64,000 bases of DNA, taken from the NCBI GenBank assembly GCA_944390675.1, contig CALXQR010000005.1, positions 100,435 through 164,434 on the forward strand, given 5' to 3'. Each line of letters starts with the position of its first letter. The stretch's first letter is position 1. This document shows positions 1 through 8,796 of the stretch, piece by piece. Made by a program: the position numbers and the translations under genes. Below the pieces are notes generated by a model, which was not told the DNA's origin, ran no database searches, and saw only the letters and a program-made list of their open reading frames with translations. Origin of the DNA: an uncultured Burkholderiaceae bacterium. GTDB taxonomy: Bacteria > Pseudomonadota > Gammaproteobacteria > Burkholderiales > Burkholderiaceae_F.

Positions 1-1444
1 GATCGCTTTGATTCATGATGGCAAGCGCTGCTACGGTTCTGTTGTTCGTGATTTGATCACGGGCGAATTGATGGCTTATGTGTCTAAGGCCACGGCCATC
101 GCTGCCGGCGGTGCCGGTCGTCTGTTCCGCGTGACCACGAACGCTGTGATTTGCGAAGGTTCCGGCCACTCCTTGGCTTTGGAAACCGGTGTTGCCACGT
201 TGGGCAACATGGAAGCCGTTCAGTTCCACCCGACCGGTATTTTCCCGGCCGGTATTCTCGTGACCGAAGGCTGCCGCGGTGACGGCGGTCTGTTGCGTGA
301 CGTTGACGGCCACCGCTTCATGCCGGACGTCGAACCTGAAAAGAAAGAATTGGCTTCCCGTGACGTCGTGAGCCGTCGTATGGAAGAACGTATCGCTCAA
401 GGCAAGGGTGTGAAGAGCCGCTTCGGTGAACACATCTGGTTGGACATCACCTTGTTGGGCGAACACCACATTAAGCACAACCTCCGTGAAGTGTATGAAA
501 TCTGCCACTACTTCTTGGGTGTTGACCCTGTGAAGGAATGGATCCCTGTGCGTCCTGCTCAGCACTACACGATGGGTGGTATCCGCACCGACTACACGGG
601 CGAAAGCCGTCAATTGAAGGGCTTGTTCGCCGCCGGCGAATGCGCCTGCTGGGATATGCACGGTTTCAACCGCTTGGGTGGTAACTCTGTGGCTGAAACG
701 GTTGTGGCTGGTATGTTGGTTGGCGAATACATCGCTGACTTCTGCGAAAAGCCTGAAAACGTTATCGATATCCCGACTTCGATCGTCTATGACTTCATCA
801 AGCGCGAACAAGCCAAGCTTGATCGCTTCTGCGATGGCCACGGTTCTGAAGACCCGGCCAAGTTGCGCGCTCGCATGCAAGATATCATGACCTCCAAGAT
901 CGGTATTTTCCGTCGCGGCGCCGATATGGAAAGCGCCATCAGCGAATTGGAAGACCTCTACAAGCGTTCTCACAACGTCTCTTGTAAGTCTCAGCTCGGT
1001 GCCAACGCTGAATTGACGTACGCCTACCGTACGCAAAAGATGTTGCGCTTGGCTTTGACGATTGCTTGCGGTGCTGCTGCCCGTAAGGAATCCCGTGGTG
1101 CTCACTTCCGTGAAGACTACCCGGTGCGTGATGACGCCAAGTGGCTCAAGCGCACGTTGTCTTCCTGGAAGGACGAAAACGACACGTTGCCGACGCTCTC
1201 TTACGAAGACCTCGACGTCAACAAGATGGAGTTGCCTCCGGGTTGGCGTGGTTACGGTGCCAAGAACTACATCGATCACCCGGATACGGCCAAGCGTCAA
1301 GCTGAAGTCGATGAAATCCGCGCGAAGATGGAAGCCGAAGGTGCCGACCGTTTTGCTATCCAAAACGCTTTGATGCCGTTTGCTCACCTCTTGCCGAAGC
1401 GCTTGCAAGGTAAGAATGAACGCATCGATGAACCCTTGGCCTAA
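1..1444 (+). CDS. frdA: Fumarate reductase flavoprotein subunit (5' end outside window)
   Basis: This is the catalytic FAD subunit of quinol:fumarate reductase, which reduces fumarate to succinate at the cytoplasmic face of the membrane. About 480 residues are present. The N-terminal FAD-binding part, including the usual flavinylated His, lies upstream of base 1. Visible are the block [21 protein letters not shown], the active-site region [20 protein letters not shown] and the FAD-site stretch [10 protein letters not shown]. From memory, the sequence, including its C-terminal tail (YGAKNYI, ALMPF), matches the Wolinella succinogenes FrdA type more closely than E. coli FrdA. The stop overlaps the frdB ribosome binding site, so the two genes are co-translated. 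Leucine is mostly encoded by TTG. Confidence 0.95.
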   Translation, partial: IALIHDGKRCYGSVVRDLITGELMAYVSKATAIAAGGAGRLFRVTTNAVICEGSGHSLALETGVATLGNMEAVQFHPTGIFPAGILVTEGCRGDGGLLRDVDGHRFMPDVEPEKKELASRDVVSRRMEERIAQGKGVKSRFGEHIWLDITLLGEHHIKHNLREVYEICHYFLGVDPVKEWIPVRPAQHYTMGGIRTDYTGESRQLKGLFAAGECACWDMHGFNRLGGNSVAETVVAGMLVGEYIADFCEKPENVIDIPTSIVYDFIKREQAKLDRFCDGHGSEDPAKLRARMQDIMTSKIGIFRRGADMESAISELEDLYKRSHNVSCKSQLGANAELTYAYRTQKMLRLALTIACGAAARKESRGAHFREDYPVRDDAKWLKRTLSSWKDENDTLPTLSYEDLDVNKMELPPGWRGYGAKNYIDHPDTAKRQAEVDEIRAKMEAEGADRFAIQNALMPFAHLLPKRLQGKNERIDEPLA

Positions 1445-1458
1445 GGAGCTGACGAAAA

Positions 1459-2265
1459 ATGAGTGAAAACAATACCCAAAAGCAACATCGTCTGCTCAAG
1501 ATCAGCATCTTGCGCTACAACCCTGCTGATCCGGCTAGTGTGCCTCACATGCAGACGTTCGAATTGGAAGAATCTGATTCGATGACCTTGTTCATCGCGT
1601 TGAACGAATTGCGCGACAAGCAAGATCCTTCTTTGCAATTTGACTTCGTGTGCCGTGCCGGTATTTGCGGTTCTTGCGCCATGATGATCAACGGTAAGCC
1701 CGGTTTGGCTTGCCGTACGTTGACCCGCGACTTGCCGACGGAATTCACGTTGGCTCCGTTGCCGGCCTTCGAATTGATCGGCGACTTGTCCGTCAACACC
1801 GGTAAGTGGATGCGCAACATGAGTGAACGCATGGAAACCTGGGTTCACTTGAAGGAAGAACAGATCGATCTTTGCCGCAAGGAAGAACCGATGGATCCGC
1901 AATTGGCCGAAGATATTTATCTGTTGGACCGTTGCGTGGAATGCGGTTGCTGTATCGCCGGTTGCGGTACAGTCCGCATGCGCCCGGACTTCGCCGGCGG
2001 CGTGGCTATCAACAAGATCGCTCGATTCCGTTTGGACCCGCGCGACAACCGTAACGACGCCGACTACTATGAAGTGATCGGTGACGACAGCGGTGTGTTC
2101 GGTTGCATGTCCTTGCTCGCTTGCCACGACTTCTGCCCGAAGCAGTTGCCGTTGAAGACGCAAATCGCCTTCATCCGTCGTAAGATGGCTGAACAAGGTA
2201 TCCGCGGCTACGATAAGGTTTTGCCGACCCCGAAGAAGGCTATTCCTATCAAGGTCGTGAAGTAA
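1459..2265 (+). CDS. frdB: Fumarate reductase iron-sulfur subunit
   Basis: This 268-residue subunit carries electrons from the membrane anchor to FrdA through three Fe-S clusters. Cys65, 70, 73 and 85 form the plant-type [2Fe-2S] site. Cys159, 162 and 165 with Cys226 fit the [4Fe-4S] site, and Cys169, 216 and 222 the [3Fe-4S] site. The segment GVFGCMSLLACHDFCPK is nearly the same as in epsilonproteobacterial FrdB as I recall it. The start is set by AAGGAG at 1443-1448, which overlaps the frdA stop codon. No membrane anchor gene follows; aspA comes next after a structured gap of about 196 bp. Confidence 0.96.
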   Translation: MSENNTQKQHRLLKISILRYNPADPASVPHMQTFELEESDSMTLFIALNELRDKQDPSLQFDFVCRAGICGSCAMMINGKPGLACRTLTRDLPTEFTLAPLPAFELIGDLSVNTGKWMRNMSERMETWVHLKEEQIDLCRKEEPMDPQLAEDIYLLDRCVECGCCIAGCGTVRMRPDFAGGVAINKIARFRLDPRDNRNDADYYEVIGDDSGVFGCMSLLACHDFCPKQLPLKTQIAFIRRKMAEQGIRGYDKVLPTPKKAIPIKVVK

Positions 2266-2267
2266 TT

Positions 2268-2389
2268 CTCAAAACTTGAGAGAGGGTTTGAAGCGTCGAT
2301 TCGGCGCTTCAAATCCAATTGAGAGTTTTGAAACCCTACGGGGTGTCAATGGACCGACGATGCCCGGTGACGGAGTCATCGATTGACAC
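2268..2389 (+). other. Structured frdB-aspA intergenic region
   Basis: Two nested inverted repeats fill this gap. TTTGAAGCG (2287-2295) pairs with CGCTTCAAA (2305-2313), and flanking CTCAAAAC/GTTTTGA-type repeats could extend the stem. A second pair is GTGTCAAT (2343-2350) with ATTGACAC (2382-2389), with CGATG (2358-2362) and CATCG (2377-2381) inside it. Neither is followed by a clear T-run, so a simple intrinsic terminator is not obvious. The region may be an mRNA-processing or stability element, a partial terminator, or an aspA leader. Confidence 0.5.
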
Positions 2390-2461
2390 TGCGTAGTTTA
2401 CAAAACGGAGACGCCTCAAAAGACGCCTTCTTAATATGATTTAACGAGGAGCAAAATTAAC

Positions 2462-3862
2462 ATGTCTCGTATTGAATATGACTTCCTTGGTGGCAAGGAA
2501 ATTCCTGATGATTGCTACTATGGCGTTCAAACCCTGCGTGGCAAGGAAAACTTCCATGTGACGGAAATGTCCATGGCTCAAGAACCGTTCTTCATCATCG
2601 CTTTTGCGTATGTGAAAAAGGCTGCCGCCATGGCCAACAAGGAACTCGGTACGATCCCGGCCAACGTCGCTGACGCTTTGATCTGGGCTTGCGACCAATT
2701 GATCGCTGGCAAATACCATGATCAATTCGTGACTGACTGGGTCCAAGGTGGTGCCGGTACGTCCACGAACATGAACTGCAATGAAGTCATCTGCAACTTG
2801 GCCGCTGAAAAGTTGGGTTCCAAGAAGGGTGACTATGCTTTGGTTTCTCCGAACGACCACGCTAACTTCGGTCAATCCACCAACGACACGTATCCGACCG
2901 CTTTCCACGTTGCCTTGTTGCTCCGCAGCAATGTGATGTTGAAGGCTGTTGAAGACCTCGTCGCTTCCTTCTACAAGAAGGCTGACGAATTCAAGACCGT
3001 CTTGAAGATGGGTCGTACGCACTTGCAAGACGCTGTGCCGATGACCTTGGGTCAAGAATTCCACGGCTGGGGCTTCACGATCGCCGACGAAATCAAGACG
3101 ATCAAAGATGCTCAAGAACATCTTTATGTCGTGAACCTCGGTGGTACGGCTATCGGTACGACCGTGACGGCTCACCCGGATTATCCGGCCTTGGCTGTCA
3201 AGTACTTGGCTGAATTGACTGGCTTGCCGATGCGCAATAGCGAAGACTTGATCGCTGCTACCTCTGACTGCGGCGGTTATGTTGCTATCTCCAGCGCTAT
3301 GAAGAGCTTGGCCGTTAAGTTGACGAAGGTTTGCAACGACTTGCGCTTGTTGGCTTCTGGTCCGCGCTGCGGCTTCCAAGAAGTTAACCTCCCGCAAATG
3401 CAACCGGGTTCTTCCATCATGCCGGGTAAGGTCAACCCTGTTGAATTGGAAGCCATGAACCAAGCGAGCTTCATCGCTATTGGTTTGGACACCACGGTCA
3501 TGTTGGCTGCCTCTGCTGGTCAGCTCGAATTGAACGTGATGGAACCCCCGATTACCTGGGCTCTGTTCTTCGGTATGAAGGTCATGACCAACGCCATGAA
3601 CGGCATGCGTACGAAGTGCATTGACGGTATCACCGCCAATGTCGATCGCTGCAAGGACTTGGTGATGGGTTCCTTGGGCATCATCACGATCTTGAAGCCG
3701 CACTTCGGCTACAAGACCTGCTCTGAAATCGCCCACGAAGGCTACCACACTGGTAAGACCTTGCATCAACTCATCGTTGAAGAACGTAAGTTGATGACGC
3801 AAGAAGAATGGGATAAGGTTTTCAACTTGCAAAACCTCATCGCTCCTAAGTTCGAAATGTAA
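2462..3862 (+). CDS. aspA: Aspartate ammonia-lyase
   Basis: Aspartase reversibly deaminates L-aspartate to fumarate and ammonia in the cytosol, which supplies the substrate for the adjacent fumarate reductase. The 466-residue protein has the fumarase/aspartase superfamily signature GSSIMPGKVNPVE at residues 316-328, with Ser318 the expected catalytic base. It also has QGGAGTSTNMN near residue 95 and QSTNDTYPT near residue 138. The N-terminal stretch (YYGVQTLR, VKKAAAMANKEL) and the block KMGRTHLQDAVPMTLGQEF favour aspartase over fumarase C. The start follows GAGGAG at about 2446. The gene lies between frdB and a C4-dicarboxylate carrier, which supports a role in aspartate-driven fumarate respiration. 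Confidence 0.95.
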   Translation: MSRIEYDFLGGKEIPDDCYYGVQTLRGKENFHVTEMSMAQEPFFIIAFAYVKKAAAMANKELGTIPANVADALIWACDQLIAGKYHDQFVTDWVQGGAGTSTNMNCNEVICNLAAEKLGSKKGDYALVSPNDHANFGQSTNDTYPTAFHVALLLRSNVMLKAVEDLVASFYKKADEFKTVLKMGRTHLQDAVPMTLGQEFHGWGFTIADEIKTIKDAQEHLYVVNLGGTAIGTTVTAHPDYPALAVKYLAELTGLPMRNSEDLIAATSDCGGYVAISSAMKSLAVKLTKVCNDLRLLASGPRCGFQEVNLPQMQPGSSIMPGKVNPVELEAMNQASFIAIGLDTTVMLAASAGQLELNVMEPPITWALFFGMKVMTNAMNGMRTKCIDGITANVDRCKDLVMGSLGIITILKPHFGYKTCSEIAHEGYHTGKTLHQLIVEERKLMTQEEWDKVFNLQNLIAPKFEM

Positions 3863-3929
3863 TTTCAAACCTAGGGTAAACCTCGTACCAAAATTTTTTG
3901 ATGCGGGGTAAAGTTCTCACAGTCACGGA

Positions 3930-3951
3930 GGCGGCAGAGTAATCTGCCGCC
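3930..3951 (+). other. GC-rich stem-loop after aspA
   Basis: GGCGGCAG (3930-3937) pairs with CTGCCGCC (3944-3951) around an AGTAAT loop. Outer TCAC and GTGA can lengthen the stem. No T-run follows, so this may be a 3' mRNA stabiliser or a weak terminator rather than a canonical intrinsic terminator. Confidence 0.5.
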
Positions 3952-3964
3952 GATGTGATTGGGC

Positions 3965-4000
3965 TTCAGCATAATAAGGGTTATCCCTTATTATTCTGAA
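3965..4000 (+). promoter_or_regulatory. Long palindrome upstream of the dcu gene (candidate operator)
   Basis: A 36-bp nearly perfect inverted repeat is centred at 3982.5, with core AAGGGTTATCCCTT at 3976-3989. A plausible -10 hexamer, GATAAT, sits at 4012-4017. That puts the palindrome centre about 41-42 bp upstream of the predicted transcription start, a typical activator position. The same core occurs upstream of frdC. The binding protein is unknown. Confidence 0.5.
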
Positions 4001-4041
4001 GATATAAGAAAGATAATAACTACTCCGGTTTTGGGGGTAAT

Positions 4042-5376
4042 ATGGATCTGATGTTAATTCTTCAAATTGTTGTCCTCTTGGCGGCTATCTTCTTCGGTGT
4101 CCGTTTGGGTGGCATTGGTATCGGCTACGCCGGCGGTATCGGCGTGCTGGTTTTGGGTCTCGTCTGCGGCATGACGCCGGGTGCGATTCCCTGGGATGTG
4201 ATCTTGATCATCATGTCCGTGATCGCTGCCATTTCTGCTATGCAGTTGGCTGGCGGTCTCGACTACTTGGTTCAAATCGCTGAAAACATTCTTCGTAGCA
4301 ATCCGAAGCACATCAACTACTTGGCTCCGATCGTGACCTATGTGTTGACGATCTTCGCCGGTACGGGTCACACGGCTTTCTCCATGATCCCGGTTATCGT
4401 TGAAGTGGCTAAGGAACAAAACATTAAGCCTGTTTGCCCGTTGTCCATCGCTGTGGTTTCCTCTCAGATCGCCATTACGGCTTCTCCGGTTTCCGCCGCC
4501 GTGATTTACATGACTGGCGTTCTCGAACCGTTCGGTTGGAGCTACCCGGCCTTGCTCGGTATCTGGATTGTGACCACGTTCGCTGGCTGCATGGTGACGG
4601 CTTTTGTTATGACCTTGATCCAAAACATGGACTTGAACAGCGACCCGGTTTACCGTGATCGTTTGGCCAAGGGTCTCGTGAAGGCTCCGCAAGGCGCTAC
4701 GCACCGTGAAATCTCTGACTCCGCTAAGAAGTCTGTTTGGATCTTCTTGGTTGGTGTTATCGCTGTGGTGCTTTACGCTTCTGCCATTTCTCCGGCTGTT
4801 GGTATCGTTGATCCGGTCATCGTCGGCCGTGACGCCGCCATTATGGGCATCATGTTGACGATCGGTACGTTGATCACCGTTATGTGCAAGATCCACGTTG
4901 ACGACATCGCTTCCTGCTCCGTCTTCAAGAGCGGTATGGTTGCTTGCGTTTGCGTGTTGGGTGTTGCATGGCTCGGTAACACGTTCGTTGCTGGTCACAC
5001 GAAAGAAATCACGGAATTCTCCGCTACGACCGTGGCTGAAAATCCTGCCTTGTTGGCCGTGATCTTCTTCTTCGCCGCTATGTTGTTGTATAGCCAAGCT
5101 GCTACGGCTAAGGCCATTACGCCTGCCGTTGTGACGGCTTTGGGCATCACCGCTGCTAACCCGGGCGATTCCTACATGTTGGTCGCCACGTTCGCCGCTG
5201 TGTCCGCCTTGTTCGTTCTCCCGACGTACCCGACGTTGTTGGGCGCCGTTCAGATGGACGACACGGGTACAACCCGCATCGGTAAGTTCGTGTTTAACCA
5301 CGCGTTCTTCCTGCCTGGCGTGTTGGCCATTGTCTTCAGCGTGGTCTTCGGCTTCATCGCCTGCTCTGTGTTCTAA
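4042..5376 (+). CDS. Anaerobic C4-dicarboxylate transporter, DcuA/DcuB family
   Basis: This inner-membrane carrier exchanges C4-dicarboxylates, most likely taking up aspartate or fumarate and exporting succinate. The 444-residue protein is almost entirely hydrophobic, with a cytoplasmic loop near residues 195-235, and the length is normal for Dcu proteins. Family features include GTGHTAFSMIP in the first half, SQIAITASPVSAAV, and the C-terminal LPTYPTLLGAVQMDDTGTTRIGKFVFNH motif region. I cannot separate DcuA from DcuB by eye. It follows aspA in the same direction but probably has its own promoter next to the palindrome at 3965-4000. Codon use is highly biased, as in frdAB and aspA, which suggests high expression. 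Confidence 0.92.
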   Translation: MDLMLILQIVVLLAAIFFGVRLGGIGIGYAGGIGVLVLGLVCGMTPGAIPWDVILIIMSVIAAISAMQLAGGLDYLVQIAENILRSNPKHINYLAPIVTYVLTIFAGTGHTAFSMIPVIVEVAKEQNIKPVCPLSIAVVSSQIAITASPVSAAVIYMTGVLEPFGWSYPALLGIWIVTTFAGCMVTAFVMTLIQNMDLNSDPVYRDRLAKGLVKAPQGATHREISDSAKKSVWIFLVGVIAVVLYASAISPAVGIVDPVIVGRDAAIMGIMLTIGTLITVMCKIHVDDIASCSVFKSGMVACVCVLGVAWLGNTFVAGHTKEITEFSATTVAENPALLAVIFFFAAMLLYSQAATAKAITPAVVTALGITAANPGDSYMLVATFAAVSALFVLPTYPTLLGAVQMDDTGTTRIGKFVFNHAFFLPGVLAIVFSVVFGFIACSVF

Positions 5377-5399
5377 TCTGAACATACGCTGAAAAACAA

Positions 5400-5424
5400 A
5401 TCGGGTACTGAATCAGTACCCGAT
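5400..5424 (+). other. Perfect stem-loop just after the dcu gene
   Basis: ATCGGGTACTG pairs perfectly with CAGTACCCGAT around an AAT loop, 24 bp after the stop codon. A second hairpin with a T-run follows at 5435, so the two probably form the 3' end of the transcript together. Confidence 0.55.
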
Positions 5425-5434
5425 GGCAAAAATA

Positions 5435-5470
5435 AAAACGGTAGACTGTTTTGCAGTTTGCCGTTTTTTT
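5435..5470 (+). terminator. Intrinsic terminator of the frd-asp-dcu block
   Basis: A 14-bp stem beginning AAAACGGTAGACTG closes on CAGTTTGCCGTTTT and runs into seven or more T residues. Confidence 0.85.
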
Positions 5471-5727
5471 CGCAAAATCGTTTACCTTTGATATCGCTAA
5501 ATCTCAAAAAAGGCTTTTGGCTGCATAGAAAAAAGCGAAGTAGTCCTTCCCTATCAGTGGTAAACGTTCGTTTGCTCAGAAGCCTTTAAATCTTAAACAG
5601 AACGCATAAAAAAACGAATCCCAGCTCTCAGGTCATTAACATCAATGATAGGGGTTTAAAAAGCGAAATTGAGTAGATGCCGACCGCGTGTCTAATCGAT
5701 CTCAGAGAGTTTTTTTTTGTTTCGGTA
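5471..5727. other. Intergenic gap between convergent units, no gene seen
   Basis: The dcu and MMPL genes converge here. I see no ORF with a ribosome binding site. The only structure I noticed is a separated inverted repeat, CCCTATCA (5549-5556) and TGATAGGG (5646-5653), about 90 bp apart. Confidence 0.4.
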
Positions 5728-8064
5728 CTAGTTTTTCGGTTGCGGTCTGATGAGAAGGGTGATGATGCCGGAACTTAAAATTCCCATGGCAGTGGTTAAC
5801 CCAAAGATGTGCAGAGCAGGTGTGGAACTCAGACCGATGACGCAGAAAGCAAAACTGCTCGATAGAAAACCGAACGTGGTTAAGCTGAAACTTAAATCTT
5901 CATTTTCTTCATTTGTGTAGTAAAGCAGAGCTATCGCCAGCCCGACTCCATAAGCCACTATCAAAGCCATGGCGCTAAAGACCGTAAAGGGCATATCAAA
6001 CCAGGAAGAAAGCGATACCGCTGAGGCCACACCCAATAAGGCCGGTACGACGATTCGCCAGGAGCGCAGACCGTAGTGAAAGAGGCTCACTGTGAAAGAG
6101 CAAACGATGACTAAGGCCAAAATGCCGACAAAGATATATCGATATTGGGCGAGGAAATTGTTTGCATCACCTGACATGTCCACAAAGGTTACCCCTGCCA
6201 GATGATCTGCCAAACCATAGAGTTTTTGCATTTCATTTTCAGTCATGCCCGCAACCTGGACAATCGAGCTGAAGCCTTCGGGCACATCTAACCACAAATG
6301 TCTGACGGGATAGGCCGTCGGGGAATTGAGCCAGTCTTCAAAACGTACGTTAAGCTGCACAGGGTTGGGATTGGGCAGCTGATAGCCCAATATCGCCGAT
6401 AAGGGCTCTTTGACTCTGTTAAACATTTCCTGACGCAAGAGCTCAATTTCATGCTGTCTTGTGTAGGAGGGGAACCACTTGGAAATGCAGGTGGTGGTCA
6501 TATCGCTGAGATTGAGCCCTCGTTGCACAAAACCTAAACGCAAAGCTTCCTCGCCCATGAGAACGTCTTGAGCGGAGGAGGCGGTTACGATGAAAAATTT
6601 GTCATTGTTGGGCAAACTCAGCAAAGAATCCACCCGTCGCTGTTCCGTCGCGACCTCGGATGATACATAGGTTAAATTTTCAATGTTCTGCGTAAATTTA
6701 ATTTGAATGAACCCCGCCAATAAGATAACGAAAAATGTGATACCAACGGCGGTGTAGTCTGAAGGTCTTTTTTGCCAGTGCTTAAGCGAAAAGCGGGGGA
6801 AGTAACGACTGAAGATCAGCATCTTTTTGCTGAAATCGTTCTCTGCAATCGGACCGGGGTTAAAACTCGGGAAAATCAAAATCAAAGTGATTGCGCAGGC
6901 TAAAAGCCCGCTGCTCATAAAGACTGCAGCTTGACGAATGGGCGGCAGCGGAATGATGTAAAGCAGCGCGATCGCCATGCATTCAATGACGACAATCCAC
7001 AGAAGCGGTTTGAGAATCTTGTCAAAGACGCGAACCGGAGACAAAAGAGAATAATGGCGATGCACCAGCAAAAAATAACCGACCAGCATGACCACCAAAC
7101 CTGTCAAAGAGGATCCGCAGACGATTGACCATAAAGAAACCTCTCTGAAGGTGATGATGACAGCAAAAAGTCCGGCGACATAACTCGACAAAATCGTAAA
7201 AAAGACCAATGTCGGGAAGCGATTGGAAGGCGACCACTTACGAATTAAGCCGCCTAAAAAGATAATCATGAAAGTTGCAATACCAGAAAGTTCCAGCATG
7301 TGTGTCTGCGCGGCCGCTGCGCCAACGTAAGGTTTGCCGTGAACAATCACCATCGAGGACGGATCAATGGAGGCGCTCACTTCTTTGAGATCATCAATGG
7401 CGTTGTTTAATTCAAGGTAAGACAGATTATCGAGATTTTGGGGAGCTTGGAAAACAAAAATGGCCCACACGTAACCTTGAGCGTAAAGTTTCAGTGTGTC
7501 GCCGCTTGAGACAACAGTGCTGCGCGGCAACCGTTTTTGAGCCCAACGATCAAAAAATCCCAACGGATCGTCAGCTTTTGGAATGAGATTGGCCTGACCG
7601 ATGCCGGTGAGGCTTTCAAGACTTCTAGCAAGCAGTTCTTCATCGGAAGAATTACCCACGGTATGCTGGTCAATCAAATTCATCAGCCGATTGGAAATCA
7701 GGCGATAGAACGAAAAATACTGATTGATTTCCAGGCCTTCCCAGTTGACTCTTTCTAATGCGGCTGGCGGCGTCCAGAGCGCTTTGAGTTTTAATACATT
7801 GTCATCGAATAACTGGGCGTGGCTTTCCGGGAAACCCACCATGAAGGTCAGTCGGTAATTTTCAAATGACGAGAGGCTTTTTTGGGCGGCCACGCGCGCG
7901 TCATCGACTTCTGTGATGGGAGCAAGGTGCGACTGGTCGTAATCAAAACCGTTTTTAAGCAGATAGTGCGCGCTAAAACCCAGTGCCAAAGTTAGCATCA
8001 GCACCCAAGTGACGGCCAGCACCTGCCAGGAAGCGAGAATGACTTTACGGATTTGCAAGTTCAT
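5728..8064 (-). CDS. MMPL/RND-family exporter
   Basis: This is a 778-residue inner-membrane protein of the MMPL/RND exporter superfamily. One N-terminal helix (about residues 12-35) precedes a periplasmic domain of about 220 residues, followed by a helix bundle, a second periplasmic domain and a terminal bundle, the internal duplication typical of the family. It is paired with the LolA-like gene upstream, with a 20-bp overlap. Such LolA-like/MMPL pairs are known from aryl-polyene (xanthomonadin-like) and other lipid-export clusters, but no biosynthetic gene is seen here, so the cargo is unknown. AGGAG stands only one base before the ATG; the TTG two codons later has better spacing and could be the true start. 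Confidence 0.85.
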   Translation of the reverse strand: MNLQIRKVILASWQVLAVTWVLMLTLALGFSAHYLLKNGFDYDQSHLAPITEVDDARVAAQKSLSSFENYRLTFMVGFPESHAQLFDDNVLKLKALWTPPAALERVNWEGLEINQYFSFYRLISNRLMNLIDQHTVGNSSDEELLARSLESLTGIGQANLIPKADDPLGFFDRWAQKRLPRSTVVSSGDTLKLYAQGYVWAIFVFQAPQNLDNLSYLELNNAIDDLKEVSASIDPSSMVIVHGKPYVGAAAAQTHMLELSGIATFMIIFLGGLIRKWSPSNRFPTLVFFTILSSYVAGLFAVIITFREVSLWSIVCGSSLTGLVVMLVGYFLLVHRHYSLLSPVRVFDKILKPLLWIVVIECMAIALLYIIPLPPIRQAAVFMSSGLLACAITLILIFPSFNPGPIAENDFSKKMLIFSRYFPRFSLKHWQKRPSDYTAVGITFFVILLAGFIQIKFTQNIENLTYVSSEVATEQRRVDSLLSLPNNDKFFIVTASSAQDVLMGEEALRLGFVQRGLNLSDMTTTCISKWFPSYTRQHEIELLRQEMFNRVKEPLSAILGYQLPNPNPVQLNVRFEDWLNSPTAYPVRHLWLDVPEGFSSIVQVAGMTENEMQKLYGLADHLAGVTFVDMSGDANNFLAQYRYIFVGILALVIVCSFTVSLFHYGLRSWRIVVPALLGVASAVSLSSWFDMPFTVFSAMALIVAYGVGLAIALLYYTNEENEDLSFSLTTFGFLSSSFAFCVIGLSSTPALHIFGLTTAMGILSSGIITLLIRPQPKN

Positions 8065-8665
8065 TCTCCTGTCGGCTCGATGAAATCTCTGAACGAGTGA
8101 TCTCAGAGATTTCTAATGTGGTGATGTCATTTGAATAATTTTCCACCACAATTTTTTGAGGGGCACTTGCGCCTTCGACAAGCACGTGCTTAACGATGCT
8201 GCCCGTCATGTTGCTTCTCGGATAAAAATCCATTCGCCAGCTGCTGTTGTTATTTTGTGTGAAGATCTGGAAATCGAGCTCAAGCGCAGTCATGTCTTTG
8301 TTCAACAGCGCCCACAAAATGCGATTAATAATGTTGGTGGCTGACAATGAAGTGTTGGTGATGGTTTTATCGTTTAGATGAACGTACGTCTTGAAATTTT
8401 GATCGGTGTAAACGGACGTTGTGCGGACCGGTTGAACGGTTTTCCAAAGTAAGACGTCGTTTTCCCAAAAAATGAAAAACCCTTCACACTCGAAAACTTT
8501 CGGAATGGAAACGAGTTTTTGTCTTTGAACGAAATGCCCTTCCACGACGGGAGCCGAGTGCAGACGCGAACCGATGTCAGCGGCGGAGTCCGCGTGGCTG
8601 ACAGGGGCAAACGCGGCAAAAGCAACGCATGCCGAAAACGCACATGTATGCCAACCTTTTGTCAT
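8045..8665 (-). CDS. LolA-like outer-membrane lipoprotein carrier protein
   Basis: The 206-residue protein has a signal peptide (residues 1 to about 25, ending VSHA) and a LolA-like fold pattern: a GHFVQRQKL segment, a FEGxF-like strand (ECEGFFIFWEN) and an LLWKTVQP strand. It should be a periplasmic carrier for a lipidic substrate. It is probably not the housekeeping LolA, because it is coupled to an MMPL exporter, as in aryl-polyene-type systems. The gene overlaps the exporter start by 20 bp, so the two are translated together. The N-terminus includes a Cys at residue 8, but there is no proper lipobox. Confidence 0.8.
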   Translation of the reverse strand: MTKGWHTCAFSACVAFAAFAPVSHADSAADIGSRLHSAPVVEGHFVQRQKLVSIPKVFECEGFFIFWENDVLLWKTVQPVRTTSVYTDQNFKTYVHLNDKTITNTSLSATNIINRILWALLNKDMTALELDFQIFTQNNNSSWRMDFYPRSNMTGSIVKHVLVEGASAPQKIVVENYSNDITTLEISEITRSEISSSRQENELANP

Positions 8666-8744
8666 GAAAAAAGCCTTTCAAAGTAATGGCTACATTTTAG
8701 CCGAGCATAGCCAAAGGCTCAGAAATTTAAGTCCAAAAAATGAT

Positions 8745-8776
8745 AAAGCTTCCGAAGAGTTTTCTCCGGAAGCTTT
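8745..8776 (-). terminator. Intrinsic terminator of the coiled-coil gene
   Basis: AAAGCTTCCG (8745-8754) pairs with CGGAAGCTTT (8767-8776). On the minus strand the stem is followed by a T-rich tract. Confidence 0.75.
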
Positions 8777-8796
8777 TAGACAAAAAGCGCAAACGC

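Noticed and set aside
2441..3868. A 475-codon ORF on the minus strand opposite aspA, and similar long antisense ORFs opposite frdB (1441-2196), dcu (4054-5385) and the dcuC-like gene (30190-31242).
   Set aside because: They are shadows of strongly codon-biased genes. They lack ribosome binding sites, membrane or domain patterns, and plausible composition.
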